A stretch of DNA of 64,000 bases, from assembly GCF_013522705.1 (NCBI RefSeq), contig NZ_JAAMRE010000027.1:1-64000 (forward strand), given 5' to 3'. A program made the position numbers and the translations under genes. This document shows, in pieces, positions 8,145-16,825 of the stretch; position 1 is the first letter of the stretch; each line of letters begins with the position of its first letter. This DNA is from Pseudomonas lurida (GTDB lineage: Bacteria > Pseudomonadota > Gammaproteobacteria > Pseudomonadales > Pseudomonadaceae). Under the pieces are notes generated by a model. It was not told the origin of the DNA. It was given only the letters and a program-made list of their open reading frames with translations, and did not search any database.

Positions 8145-9503
8145 ATGCCTGCGACCCGTATCTGGTTAAAAAACCCCCTCGCGATTTTCACCGCCAATGG
8201 TCTCGATGCCCGTGGCGGCCTGGTGGTGCAAGACGGCGTAATCGCCCAAGTGCTGGCGCTCGGCCAAGTACCTGCGCAGCCTTGTTCACAGGTGTTCGAC
8301 GCCGGTGAGCACGTGGTCCTGCCCGGTCTGATCAACACCCATCATCACTTCTACCAGACCCTCACCCGCGCCTGGGCGCCCGTGGTCAATCAGCCCTTGT
8401 TTCCGTGGCTGAAAACCCTCTACCCGGTCTGGGCGCGGCTGACCCCGGCAAGGCTCGCCCTGGCCACGAAAGTGGCGTTGGCCGAACTGTTGCTCTCCGG
8501 CTGCACCACGGCGGCCGACCACCACTACCTGTTCCCCGACGGCCTGGAACACGCTATCGACGTGCAAGTGGACAGCGTGCGCGAACTGGGCATGCGCGCG
8601 ATGCTCACGCGCGGTTCCATGAGCCTGGGCGAGGCCGATGGCGGCCTGCCACCGCAACAGACCGTGCAACAAGGCCAGGTGATCCTGGACGACAGCCAGC
8701 GCCTGATCCGCGCCTACCATCAACGCGGCGACGGCGCACAGATCCAGATTGCGCTGGCACCTTGCTCGCCGTTTTCAGTCACGCCGCACATCATGCGCGC
8801 CAGCGCCGACCTGGCCACTCAACTGGATGTGCGCCTGCACACTCACCTGGCCGAAACCCTCGACGAAGAAGATTTTTGCCTGCAACGTTTCGGCCTGCGC
8901 ACGGTGGATTACCTCGACAGCGTCGGCTGGCTCGGCCCACGCACCTGGCTGGCCCACGGCATTCATTTCAACCCGGATGAAATTGCACGCCTGGGGCAGG
9001 CCGGCACCGGGATCTGTCATTGCCCAAGTTCCAATATGCGCCTGGCCTCGGGCATCTGCCCGACCCTGGACCTGATCGCCGCCGGTGCGCCGATCGGCCT
9101 GGGCGTGGACGGCTCGGCCTCCAACGATGCGTCGAACATGATCCTCGAGGCGCGCCAAGCCCTGTATATCCAGCGCCTGCGTTATGGCGCGCAGCACATC
9201 ACCCCCGAGGGCGTGCTCGGCTGGGCCACCAAAGGCTCGGCACAGTTGTTGGGCCGTACGGATATCGGCGAATTGGCCGTCGGCAAACAAGCCGACCTGG
9301 CGCTGTTCAAGCTCGACGAGCTGCGCTTTTCCGGCAGCCATGACCCGATTTCGGCGCTGCTGCTGTGCGGCGCCGACCGAGCGGACCGGGTGATGATCGG
9401 CGGACAATGGCGAGTCATCGACGGACAGGTGGAAGGCCTGGATTTGAAAGGCCTGATCGCCGATCACACCCAGGCGGCGCGAGCGTTGATCGCCGGAACC
9501 TGA
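8145..9503 (+). CDS. 8-Oxoguanine deaminase (amidohydrolase)
   Basis: A 452-residue amidohydrolase-superfamily enzyme (cog0402). The metal-binding motif NTHHHF is near residue 65, with further ligands in RLHTHLAET, the AHGIHF histidine and the VDGSASND aspartate. The overall pattern (the FxQTLTRAW stretch after the first histidines; SNMRLASGI and GLGVDGSASNDASNM) matches the subgroup characterised in P. aeruginosa as 8-oxoguanine deaminase, which converts 8-oxoguanine to urate. Other cog0402 deaminases acting on cytosine, guanine or isocytosine are possible alternatives. AGAGGAG sits eight bases before the ATG. With the permease and adenine deaminase it forms a purine-salvage neighbourhood. 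Confidence 0.8.
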   Translation: MPATRIWLKNPLAIFTANGLDARGGLVVQDGVIAQVLALGQVPAQPCSQVFDAGEHVVLPGLINTHHHFYQTLTRAWAPVVNQPLFPWLKTLYPVWARLTPARLALATKVALAELLLSGCTTAADHHYLFPDGLEHAIDVQVDSVRELGMRAMLTRGSMSLGEADGGLPPQQTVQQGQVILDDSQRLIRAYHQRGDGAQIQIALAPCSPFSVTPHIMRASADLATQLDVRLHTHLAETLDEEDFCLQRFGLRTVDYLDSVGWLGPRTWLAHGIHFNPDEIARLGQAGTGICHCPSSNMRLASGICPTLDLIAAGAPIGLGVDGSASNDASNMILEARQALYIQRLRYGAQHITPEGVLGWATKGSAQLLGRTDIGELAVGKQADLALFKLDELRFSGSHDPISALLLCGADRADRVMIGGQWRVIDGQVEGLDLKGLIADHTQAARALIAGT

Positions 9504-9536
9504 TCCAGACCCCTCGCCTGCGGAGTTCGGCGCAGC

Positions 9537-10628
9537 TTACAGGCCCAGCAGCGACAACATGATAAAGGTCGCAAACAGCACAAAGTGGGTCATCCCTTCG
9601 ATGGCATTCGTCTCGCCATCGTTGAGGTTGATCGCACTGACGATCAACGTGATGAACACCATCACGGTTTGCACGGGGGTCATTGCCATCTGGAACGGCT
9701 GGCCGGTGTAGAGCGCCATGGCCTCCATCACCGGCACAGTCAGGATCACCGTCGACAACGAGGCGCCCAACGCGATGTTAACCACCGACTGCATTCGGTT
9801 GGCCAAGGCGGCGCGCAAGGCCGTCAGGATTTCCGGCGCTGCCGAAATGGCCGCCACCACAATCGCCGTCACCACCGGCGGCGCGCCCGTGCCTTCAAGG
9901 CCAAGGTCGAGGGTCTTGGACATCACCTCCGCCAACGCACCGATCACCACCACGCCAAACACCAAAGTACCAATGGAAAACGCCAGGCTGACCGGCGCCG
10001 CTTCCTCTTGCGTCGGCAACTTCTTACGGCGTTTTTCCGGGTAGCTGTAGCTGAAGAAATAACTGTGCGGCCCCACCTGCATCCTCAGGAACAAGGTGTA
10101 CAGCACGACCATCGCGCCGATGGTGAACGCTGAGTAAATTTTCCAGTCGCCCTCGGGGATAAATTCCGGCACGACCATCGATACACCCATGGCAGTGAGG
10201 ATCATCACACTGTAGGTGCGCGCCGAATCGTCGTTGTAGGACTGTTCGCCATGTTTGATCCCGCCCATCAGCGCGGCCAGACCCAGGATGCCGTTGATGT
10301 CGAGCATCACCGCCGAGTAAATGGTGTCGCGCACCAGGGTCGGTGACGGTTCGTTACTCATCATGATCGCCAGGATCACCACCTCCACCAGCACGGCCGC
10401 GAGGGTCAGGATCATGGTGCCGTAGGGGTCGCCGACTTTTTCCGCCAGTTGCTCGGCATGGTGCGCCACGCGCATCGACGCCATCACGATAAACGCAATC
10501 AACGCCAACCCCGCGAGCAACGCTACCATTTGCCCGCTGTGCAGCATCCAATGCTCCAGCGGATAGGCGGCGATGGCGGCAATCAGCGCCAGCAGCATGA
10601 ATTTTTCTTGCTTGAGGGATGTGAGCAT
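9537..10628 (-). CDS. ChaA-like Ca2+(Na+)/H+ antiporter
   Basis: A 363-residue polytopic membrane protein of the CaCA (cation:proton antiporter) superfamily with roughly 11 hydrophobic helices. The two inverted alpha-repeats each carry acidic residues in helices: VEVVILAIMM in the first half and ISAAPEILTALRAALANRMQS in the second. The loop near residues 195-205 is basic and cytoplasmic. It would expel Ca2+ or Na+ in exchange for protons. Start ATG 10628; AAAGG lies a little upstream. It is convergent with the deaminase gene (33 bases apart), with no terminator hairpin I could see between them. Confidence 0.85.
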   Translation of the reverse strand: MLTSLKQEKFMLLALIAAIAAYPLEHWMLHSGQMVALLAGLALIAFIVMASMRVAHHAEQLAEKVGDPYGTMILTLAAVLVEVVILAIMMSNEPSPTLVRDTIYSAVMLDINGILGLAALMGGIKHGEQSYNDDSARTYSVMILTAMGVSMVVPEFIPEGDWKIYSAFTIGAMVVLYTLFLRMQVGPHSYFFSYSYPEKRRKKLPTQEEAAPVSLAFSIGTLVFGVVVIGALAEVMSKTLDLGLEGTGAPPVVTAIVVAAISAAPEILTALRAALANRMQSVVNIALGASLSTVILTVPVMEAMALYTGQPFQMAMTPVQTVMVFITLIVSAINLNDGETNAIEGMTHFVLFATFIMLSLLGL

Positions 10629-10821
10629 TCCGGGCCTTTTAGTGCGGCAAATCAGTCATTGATGGGGTACAGACTGCGCCACGCCGCTAACGTTTCGTTA
10701 CACCTTAGTTCACGTCGCCCTTGCGCGAGTTAAACGAATACTCTCCTGCTGGTCAGGTTTTGCCGATTATTTCAGCCATGGCCTGTAGAATGCGGCGATT
10801 GCACCTGATGAGAATTTAGAC

Positions 10822-11775
10822 ATGTACGATTGGCTCAACGCCCTGCCCAAGGCCGAACTGCACCTGCACCTGGAGGGCTCGCTGGAGCCTGAGCTGCTGT
10901 TTGCCCTGGCCGAGCGCAATAAAATCGCGCTGCCGTGGAACGACGTCGACACCCTGCGCAAGGCCTACGCCTTCAACAACCTGCAAGAATTTCTCGACCT
11001 GTATTACCAGGGCGCCGATGTACTGCGCACCTCCCAGGACTTCTATGACCTGACGTGGGCCTACCTGCTGCGTTGCAAAGCCCAGAATGTGATCCACACC
11101 GAGCCATTCTTCGATCCGCAAACCCACACCGATCGTGGCATCCCCTTCGAAGTGGTGCTGAACGGCATCGCCGCCGCGCTCAAAGATGGCGAACAGCAAT
11201 TGGGTATCACCAGCGGTTTGATCCTCAGCTTCCTGCGCCACCTGAGCGAAGCAGAAGCCGAGAAAACCCTGGACCAGGCCCTGCCGTTCCGCGATGCGTT
11301 CGTGGCCGTTGGCCTGGACAGCTCGGAAATGGGCCACCCGCCAAGCAAGTTCCAGCGCGTGTTCGATCGCGCACGGCATGAAGGCTTCCTCACCGTGGCC
11401 CACGCCGGCGAAGAAGGCCCACCGGAATACATCTGGGAAGCCCTCGACCTGCTGAAAATCGAGCGTATCGACCACGGCGTGCGCGCTATCGAAGACGAGC
11501 GCCTGATGCAACGCATTATCGACGAACAGATCCCGCTCACCGTGTGCCCGTTGTCCAACACCAAGCTCTGCGTGTTCGACGACATGGCCCAGCACAACAT
11601 CCTCGACATGCTCGAACGGGGCGTGAAAGTGACGGTGAACTCGGACGACCCGGCGTATTTCGGCGGCTATGTCACCGAAAACTTCCACGCGCTGTATGAA
11701 TCCTTGGGCATGACCCAGGACCAGGCCAAACGCCTGGCGCAGAACAGCCTGGATGCGCGGTTGATCAAGCCGTAA
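10822..11775 (+). CDS. Adenine deaminase (adenosine-deaminase-like)
   Basis: A 317-residue member of the adenosine deaminase family. Zinc ligands are in HLHLEGS (H14, H16), the catalytic glutamate is in HAGEEG, and metal and proton-transfer residues are in the SDDPAYFGG region near the C-terminus. The HTEPFFDPQTHTDRG stretch and the DSSEMGHPP block match the bacterial subgroup shown to deaminate adenine rather than adenosine (as I recall, PA0148 of P. aeruginosa). The product is hypoxanthine plus ammonia. It has its own promoter region (193 bases upstream, divergent from the antiporter) and ends in a strong terminator. Confidence 0.88.
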   Translation: MYDWLNALPKAELHLHLEGSLEPELLFALAERNKIALPWNDVDTLRKAYAFNNLQEFLDLYYQGADVLRTSQDFYDLTWAYLLRCKAQNVIHTEPFFDPQTHTDRGIPFEVVLNGIAAALKDGEQQLGITSGLILSFLRHLSEAEAEKTLDQALPFRDAFVAVGLDSSEMGHPPSKFQRVFDRARHEGFLTVAHAGEEGPPEYIWEALDLLKIERIDHGVRAIEDERLMQRIIDEQIPLTVCPLSNTKLCVFDDMAQHNILDMLERGVKVTVNSDDPAYFGGYVTENFHALYESLGMTQDQAKRLAQNSLDARLIKP

Positions 11776-11813
11776 CAAAAAAGGGAGGGTGCCTGCACCC
11801 TCCCTTCTTTTTT
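11776..11813. terminator. Bidirectional Rho-independent terminator
   Basis: Arms AAGGGAGGGTGC (11781-11792) and GCACCCTCCCTT (11795-11806) are perfect complements, with A6 to the left and a T-run to the right. It lies between two convergent genes, the deaminase ending at 11775 and the MFS gene ending at 11825, and can serve both. Confidence 0.93.
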
Positions 11814-11824
11814 GGCCACGGTTT

Positions 11825-13195
11825 TCAGGCTTCGGCCAATTCTTCGAGGGTCTTGCCCTTCGTCTCCATCCCGAACACCCACACCACCAGCGCCGCCACC
11901 GCAAAACACAACGCGCCCAGGGCAAACACCCCGCCCTGCCCGGTCACCGGAAATACCAGTCCGGTCACCAGCGGCCCGAGCAATGAGCCGACCCGACCGA
12001 TCGCCGAGGCGAACCCGGACCCGGTCGCTCGCGCCGAGGTGGGGTACAACTCCGGCGTGTAGGTATAGAGCACCGCCCACATGCCAAACAAAAAGAACTG
12101 CATCAACAGTCCGGTGGTGATCAGCAAACCGACATTGCCGCCAAACACCGCACTCTGCCCATACAGAAACGCCATCACACCGCCGCCCAGCAGCGTCACC
12201 ACGCACACCGGCTTACGCCCCCAGCGCTCGACCAACCAGGCCGCCATCAAAAAGCCGGGAATCCCGCCCAGGGAAATGATCACCGTGTAATACACCGATT
12301 GGGTCACCGCAAAACCGGACTGCTGCAACAGCGCGCTCAGCCATGAGGTCAGCCCGTAGAAACCGAGCAAGGCAAAGAACCAGACGCTCCAGATCATCAG
12401 CGTGCGCCGGCGATACTGCGCCGACCACAATTGCTGGAATGCCGAAAAGAAATTCCCCGGCACGCTCTGCACCCGTGGCAGGCCAATCGGTTCCGGCAAG
12501 TCGGCGCGCCCCAGGGAGGTGCGCACTTTGTGCTCGATCCCCAGCAACACTTTGTCCGCCGCGTCATGGCGTCCAGCCTGTTCCAACCAGCGCGGCGACT
12601 CAGGGATGAAAAAGCGAATCGCCAGCACAAACACCGCCGGTACCGCCAGCACCAGGAAGATGTCGCGCCAGCCGATCACCGGCAGCAGGAAATACGAGAG
12701 CACCCCCGCCGCGACAAAGCCCAACGGCCAGAAACCGTCCATCAACGCGATATAACGCCCGCGTGCCTTGGCCGGGATCAGCTCGGACAGCATCGACTGC
12801 GCAATCGGAAACTCCATGCCCATGCCGATCCCCAGCAGGATACGAAACAGCGTCAACATCTCCACGGATTGCGCCGTCGAACACAGGTAGCTGGCAATCC
12901 CCCACAACACAATGCTCCACTGGAACACCGGCTTACGCCCGAAACGATCGGCAAGCATCCCGGACAAAGACGCGCCCACCACCATGCCGAAAAAACTCGA
13001 ACTGGCGAGCAGGCCTGCCTGGGCGGTGCTCAAGCCGAATTCGGCTTTGATCGAACCCAGCAGGAACGTCATCATCGCCAGGTCCATGGAGTCGAAGAAA
13101 AACGCCAAGGCGATGATGATAAAAATCACCCGGTGATAACCGCTGATGGGTAACCGTTCGAGCCGTTCCGCCGCACTGAAACCTTGCATACCCAT
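11825..13195 (-). CDS. MFS transporter, sugar-porter/NiaP-like
   Basis: A 456-residue major facilitator with 12 predicted helices. Family landmarks are ADRFGRKP after helix 2, a GMEFPIAQSMLSELIPAKARG block, PESPRWL at the end of helix 6, ERWGRKP between helices 8 and 9, and ETKGKTLEEL at the C-terminus. The last three are sugar-porter-type signatures also found in nicotinate, aromatic-acid and metabolite carriers. The substrate cannot be assigned. AGGGGG lies seven bases before the ATG. The ArsR-type gene at 13306 is on the same strand upstream and could be its regulator, with a 110-base gap. Confidence 0.85.
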   Translation of the reverse strand: MGMQGFSAAERLERLPISGYHRVIFIIIALAFFFDSMDLAMMTFLLGSIKAEFGLSTAQAGLLASSSFFGMVVGASLSGMLADRFGRKPVFQWSIVLWGIASYLCSTAQSVEMLTLFRILLGIGMGMEFPIAQSMLSELIPAKARGRYIALMDGFWPLGFVAAGVLSYFLLPVIGWRDIFLVLAVPAVFVLAIRFFIPESPRWLEQAGRHDAADKVLLGIEHKVRTSLGRADLPEPIGLPRVQSVPGNFFSAFQQLWSAQYRRRTLMIWSVWFFALLGFYGLTSWLSALLQQSGFAVTQSVYYTVIISLGGIPGFLMAAWLVERWGRKPVCVVTLLGGGVMAFLYGQSAVFGGNVGLLITTGLLMQFFLFGMWAVLYTYTPELYPTSARATGSGFASAIGRVGSLLGPLVTGLVFPVTGQGGVFALGALCFAVAALVVWVFGMETKGKTLEELAEA

Positions 13196-13305
13196 GCCGC
13201 ACCCCCTGTTGAAAAAAACCCTCGGCGAGTGTGCGGCATGCTTTTTCCGGGTTATTGCTGGATGCGACCTGATTGAAACTCTAAGCGACGACCGCGCGGC
13301 CAGCC

Positions 13306-13995
13306 TTACTCGTTCGCGGCCAGGCGAGCGATCTCCGCGTGCCCCACGGCATTGATCTGCAGGGCCCGGGACTCGTTGACCAGGCTGACCCAGTTGGACT
13401 GCAGGAACAGCTGCAACAACCCCGCACCCAATGTACCGCCCAGATGCGGATGCTGTTGGCTCCAGTCAAAACAATCGCACGCCAGGGGCGAGGCCAGCGC
13501 CTGGGTAAAAATACCCAGGCTCGCCAGCTGATGCGCGCCTTTGACGGTGATATCCAGGCGCTGCTCATAACGCTCGATCCACCCCGCCGCCCTCATGCGC
13601 GCGTACAACCCCGCCGCCAGCTCGCCCCCCAGGTGGCCGTGGCACAGCCGCGCTTGGCGCAATGCCGGCGGTGCCGCCAGGACCGGCAACGGAGCATCCG
13701 GCGCGGCGCGGGCCGCACTGGCCAGGGTAGTGCTGGCCAAGGCATCGATGGCATGGCTGACATCGGCGGCCGCCACACGGAACAGGCGCCGGCCACGTCG
13801 AGCCTCGGCGCGCAGCAGCCCACTGCCGATGAGCCGCGCCAAATGCGCATTGGCCGACGCCGGCGTCAGCCCGGCCAGCCTCGCCAACTCCTCCGACGAC
13901 TTGGCGGAACCGTCCATCAAGGCCCAGAGCATGGCAATGCGTTTTGGCTCGGCCAGCAAGCCAGCGATCTGGCTGATACAAGGTGCTGCTTCCAT
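13306..13995 (-). CDS. ArsR-type winged-helix regulator with long C-terminal domain
   Basis: A 229-residue protein. Residues 1-80 form an ArsR-like winged helix-turn-helix (AGLLAEPKRIAMLWALMDG, then SEELARLAGLTPASANAHLARLIGSGLL). The remaining 150 residues exceed a classical ArsR protein. They include CHGHLGGELA and near the C-terminus CDCFDWSQQHPHLGG, rich in Cys and His and possibly metal-binding or redox-responsive (inference). The MFS gene directly downstream on the same strand is the likeliest target. No operator was identified. Confidence 0.78.
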   Translation of the reverse strand: MEAAPCISQIAGLLAEPKRIAMLWALMDGSAKSSEELARLAGLTPASANAHLARLIGSGLLRAEARRGRRLFRVAAADVSHAIDALASTTLASAARAAPDAPLPVLAAPPALRQARLCHGHLGGELAAGLYARMRAAGWIERYEQRLDITVKGAHQLASLGIFTQALASPLACDCFDWSQQHPHLGGTLGAGLLQLFLQSNWVSLVNESRALQINAVGHAEIARLAANE

Positions 13996-14129
13996 CTGTT
14001 CACTCCCTGTCGAATCACGTTTCTGCTGCGGTTGGCGGCAAAGTATAGGTGCGCCAACCGCCGGTTCCGCGCGGTCTTACAGCGTGGATAGGGACAGAAC
14101 CTGAGTGAAATTTCCTGCTGTGATGGAGT

Positions 14130-15059
14130 CTATTGGTCGGTGCCTACCGGCTCCGGCATCTGCGCGGTCAGGATCGCACAGCGGGACACAAGCATTTCCC
14201 GCAACAGGTTGATCGGTTTGCTCAAGTGCGTCCGGTGCGCGCACAACAGATTGAGCGGCGTGGCCTCGCCGCGCAGTTGCGGCAGGACCAGGCGCAGACG
14301 CCCGGCGAGCACGTCGGTGCTTACATCCAGCCAGGATTTATAGGCGATGCCCGCACCGGCGACGGCCCAGCGCCGCACCACATCGGCGTCATCGCTGAAA
14401 CGGTTGCCGCTGACCGTCAGACTGATATCGCGCTTGCCGTCGTGAAAAACCCAATGGTCATGCACGCGGCCGCCGAGCCTATACAACAGGCAATTGTGCT
14501 GGGCCAGTTGCTCCAGGTGCCGGGGTTCGCCGTGACGCGCCAGGTAGCTGGGGGCGGCACACAGCACGCGAACATTGTTCGGCGCCACCGGCAACGCCAC
14601 CAGGCTGGAGTCCTCGGGTTCGCCGTAGCGCAGGGCGATATCCACCGGCTGGCGAAACAGGTCGGCGATCCGATCGCCCAGCAACAGGCGCACATTGAGT
14701 TGCGGGTGTTCACGCTGGAAGTCATCCAGCCACGGCAATAACTGGTTACGGCCGAAGTCCGACGGTGCCGACAATTGCAGGACTCCGCTGACATGGTCCT
14801 GCCCGCTGGCCAACAAGCGCCGTCCCTCATCCAAGGAACCCAGCGCCGCGCGGGCATACTCAAGAAACCCCTCGCCTTCGGCGGTCAAGCGCAGGCTACG
14901 GGTGGAGCGCGCCAGCAAACGCGCGCCCAGCTGCTGCTCGATGCGCTTGAGCGCCGCACTGGCCACGGCCGGCGATAAGTCCATCACCCGCGCCGCCGCC
15001 GACAGGCTGCCCAAATCCGCCGCACGTACAAACACTTGCAAATCGTCAAAGCGCAGCAT
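14130..15059 (-). CDS. LysR-family transcriptional regulator
   Basis: A 309-residue LysR-type regulator of the CrgA/DsdC-like class. The winged helix is at about residues 2-60 (FDDLQVFVRAADLGSLSAAARVMDLSPAVASAALKRIEQQLG), then a co-inducer domain (SAPSDFGRNQLLPWLDDF; DIALRYGEPEDSSLVA). The ATG at 15059 gives the standard N-terminus MLRFDDLQVF; the longer frame to 15146 adds residues with no family counterpart. It is divergent from the monooxygenase/oxidoreductase pair at 15164-16497 across about 104 bases and probably controls them. Its own inducer is unknown. Confidence 0.88.
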   Translation of the reverse strand: MLRFDDLQVFVRAADLGSLSAAARVMDLSPAVASAALKRIEQQLGARLLARSTRSLRLTAEGEGFLEYARAALGSLDEGRRLLASGQDHVSGVLQLSAPSDFGRNQLLPWLDDFQREHPQLNVRLLLGDRIADLFRQPVDIALRYGEPEDSSLVALPVAPNNVRVLCAAPSYLARHGEPRHLEQLAQHNCLLYRLGGRVHDHWVFHDGKRDISLTVSGNRFSDDADVVRRWAVAGAGIAYKSWLDVSTDVLAGRLRLVLPQLRGEATPLNLLCAHRTHLSKPINLLREMLVSRCAILTAQMPEPVGTDQ

Positions 15060-15163
15060 TATCAAAATTCCATTGAAACAGCCCGCTGTTTTAGCCGCTT
15101 TTATGTTGCCTGGAAATAGCCAATCATCTGCCCATCCCATTGCCAACGTGCCAGGAGTCGCTT

Positions 15164-15457
15164 ATGTCCGCTGCCTTTAACGTTATCGCCACACTGATCG
15201 CCAAACCCGGCCAACAGGCCACCCTGGAAACCCTGCTGCGCGGCCTGCTGGCACCCACGCGCCATGAAGCCGGCTGCGAGCAATACGACCTGCACCAGGA
15301 CCAGCAGCACCCCGAAACCTTCTACATGCTCGAACGCTGGCGCGACGATGCTGCGTTGGCCGCCCACGACCAGAGCGCGCATATCCAGGACTTCCGCGCC
15401 CAAGCGGCGGATTTACTCGAACATTTCGAACTCAAGCGCCTGAATTTTCTGGCCTGA
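15164..15457 (+). CDS. ABM-domain (YgiN-like) putative quinol monooxygenase
   Basis: A 97-residue antibiotic-biosynthesis-monooxygenase fold protein. The family pattern is visible: FNVIATLIAKPGQQATLETLL at the start, REAGCEQYDLHQD-like (here HEAGCEQYDLHQD) in the middle and FYMLERWRDDAALAAHDQSAH following. YgiN-type members oxidise quinols or handle reactive quinones. The ATG at 15164 has AGGAG seven bases upstream; an upstream TTG is unsupported. It is followed by the zinc-type oxidoreductase on the same strand (26 bases) and divergent from the LysR gene, suggesting an electrophile or quinone stress module. Confidence 0.82.
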   Translation: MSAAFNVIATLIAKPGQQATLETLLRGLLAPTRHEAGCEQYDLHQDQQHPETFYMLERWRDDAALAAHDQSAHIQDFRAQAADLLEHFELKRLNFLA

Positions 15458-15483
15458 TCACTGCCCTTTTTTCCGGAGCCCCC

Positions 15484-16497
15484 ATGAAAGCCATTGCCTA
15501 CTACGCGTCATTGCCCATCAACGACCCACAGTCCCTGCAAGACATCGAACTGCCGGCCCCCGTCGCCGGCCCGCGCGACCTGCTGGTGGAAGTCAAAGCC
15601 ATCTCGGTCAACCCGGTGGACACCAAGGTGCGCCAGAACGTCGCCCCGGAACCCGGTACCGCCAAGGTGCTGGGCTGGGATGTCGCCGGCGTGGTAAAGG
15701 CGGTCGGCAGCGACGTGAGCCTGTTCAAGGCCGGCGACAAAGTGTTCTACGCCGGTTCCCTGACGCGCCCGGGCGGTAACAGCGAGTTGCACACGGTGGA
15801 CGAACGCATCGTCGGGCATATGCCCAAAAGCCTGGGCTTTGCCGAAGCCGCCGCGCTGCCGCTGACCGCTATCACGGCCTGGGAGCTGCTGTTCGAGCGC
15901 CTGCAGATCCGCGAGGGCAAGGAGGATCAAGGCCAGAGCCTGCTGATCGTGGGTGCCGCCGGCGGTGTGGGTTCGATCCTGACCCAATTGGCCCGCCAAC
16001 TGACAGCGTTAAAGGTGATCGGCACCGCCTCGCGCCCGGAAACCCAGGCATGGGCCAAAGCACTGGGCGCCCATCGGGTGATCGACCACAGCCAGCCGCT
16101 GAGCGAAGCCTTGCACCAGGCGGGCGAGGCGCAAGTGACTCATGTCGCCAGCCTGACCCAGACCGAGCACCACTTGGACCAACTGGTCGAAGCGCTGCAA
16201 CCTCAGGGCAAGCTCGCGCTGATCGACGACCCCAAGGCGCTGGACGTGAGCAAGCTCAAGCGCAAGAGCCTGTCGCTGCACTGGGAATTCATGTACACGC
16301 GCTCGATGTTCGAGACGCCGGACATGATCGAACAGCACCACCTGCTCAATCGCGTGGCTGAACTGATCGACGCCGGCACGCTGGAAACCACGGTGGGCGA
16401 GCACTTCGGTGCGATCAACGCAGCGAACCTGCGTCGGGCCCACACGTTGCTGGAGAGCGGCAAGGCCAAGGGCAAGATCGTGCTGGAAGGTTTCTGA
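15484..16497 (+). CDS. Zinc-binding-alcohol-dehydrogenase-family quinone oxidoreductase
   Basis: A 337-residue MDR-superfamily enzyme resembling ZADH/quinone oxidoreductases. The N-terminal GroES-like domain (VEVKAISVNPVDTKVR; GWDVAGVV) precedes a Rossmann domain with the NADP motif VGAAGGVGSI near residue 160. The Cys ligands of the structural zinc are not evident, so it is a zinc-independent quinone reductase type. It shares an operon with the small monooxygenase at 15164. Ends in a hairpin at 16510. Confidence 0.87.
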   Translation: MKAIAYYASLPINDPQSLQDIELPAPVAGPRDLLVEVKAISVNPVDTKVRQNVAPEPGTAKVLGWDVAGVVKAVGSDVSLFKAGDKVFYAGSLTRPGGNSELHTVDERIVGHMPKSLGFAEAAALPLTAITAWELLFERLQIREGKEDQGQSLLIVGAAGGVGSILTQLARQLTALKVIGTASRPETQAWAKALGAHRVIDHSQPLSEALHQAGEAQVTHVASLTQTEHHLDQLVEALQPQGKLALIDDPKALDVSKLKRKSLSLHWEFMYTRSMFETPDMIEQHHLLNRVAELIDAGTLETTVGEHFGAINAANLRRAHTLLESGKAKGKIVLEGF

Positions 16498-16509
16498 CAG
16501 CCGTCTGTG

Positions 16510-16547
16510 GGCGCCGTCTGTTATTCGTGTGAGTGATAGACGGCGCC
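16510..16547 (+). terminator. Strong hairpin downstream of the oxidoreductase
   Basis: GGCGCCGTCT (16510-16519) and AGACGGCGCC (16538-16547) are perfect 10-bp inverted arms around an 18-nt loop, 13 bases after the stop codon. It lacks a T-run, so it may act as an mRNA-end stabiliser or a weak terminator. Confidence 0.6.
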
Positions 16548-16642
16548 ACTAGTCAGAGAGTTGACCTTTGTCATATTTGCGAGCGCATTCGGGTTTATAT
16601 TGGCCGCCTTTGCCACGATTCTTTTACGTGAGGAAGTCAGCA

Positions 16643-16816
16643 ATGAAGATCCTGATAAAAGCGTTAGCAAAATCCCAGTGGGAGGTCCGCCTGGACCACA
16701 AAGCCATTACCTTTCGCAGTGAAGCCGAGGCCCGTGCCTTTGCCGAGACCCTGCAAGCGCGCATCCAGGCGCCGCACGCTTTCCCGATCAGCCAGCAACG
16801 CGCCGCCGCTGGCTGA
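16643..16816 (+). CDS. Small hypothetical protein, 57 aa
   Basis: I do not recognise a named family. The 57-residue protein starts MKILIKALAKSQWEVRLDHK, continues with an alternating basic/hydrophobic stretch resembling one small alpha/beta unit (AITFRSEAEARAFAETLQARI) and ends in a polar tail. GAGGAAG lies nine bases before the ATG at 16643, which favours this start over an upstream frame from 16568. No signal peptide or membrane helix is seen, so it is probably cytoplasmic. The base composition is ordinary. It stands alone, with a possible promoter (TTGACC at 16561) upstream and the Bcr-type pump convergent. Confidence 0.65.
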   Translation: MKILIKALAKSQWEVRLDHKAITFRSEAEARAFAETLQARIQAPHAFPISQQRAAAG

Positions 16817-16825
16817 AACCGTCCG

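Noticed and set aside
16568..16642. An upstream extension of the 57-aa protein.
   Set aside because: The extension has no ribosome site and would use a region that looks like a promoter; GAGGAAG before 16643 decides the start.
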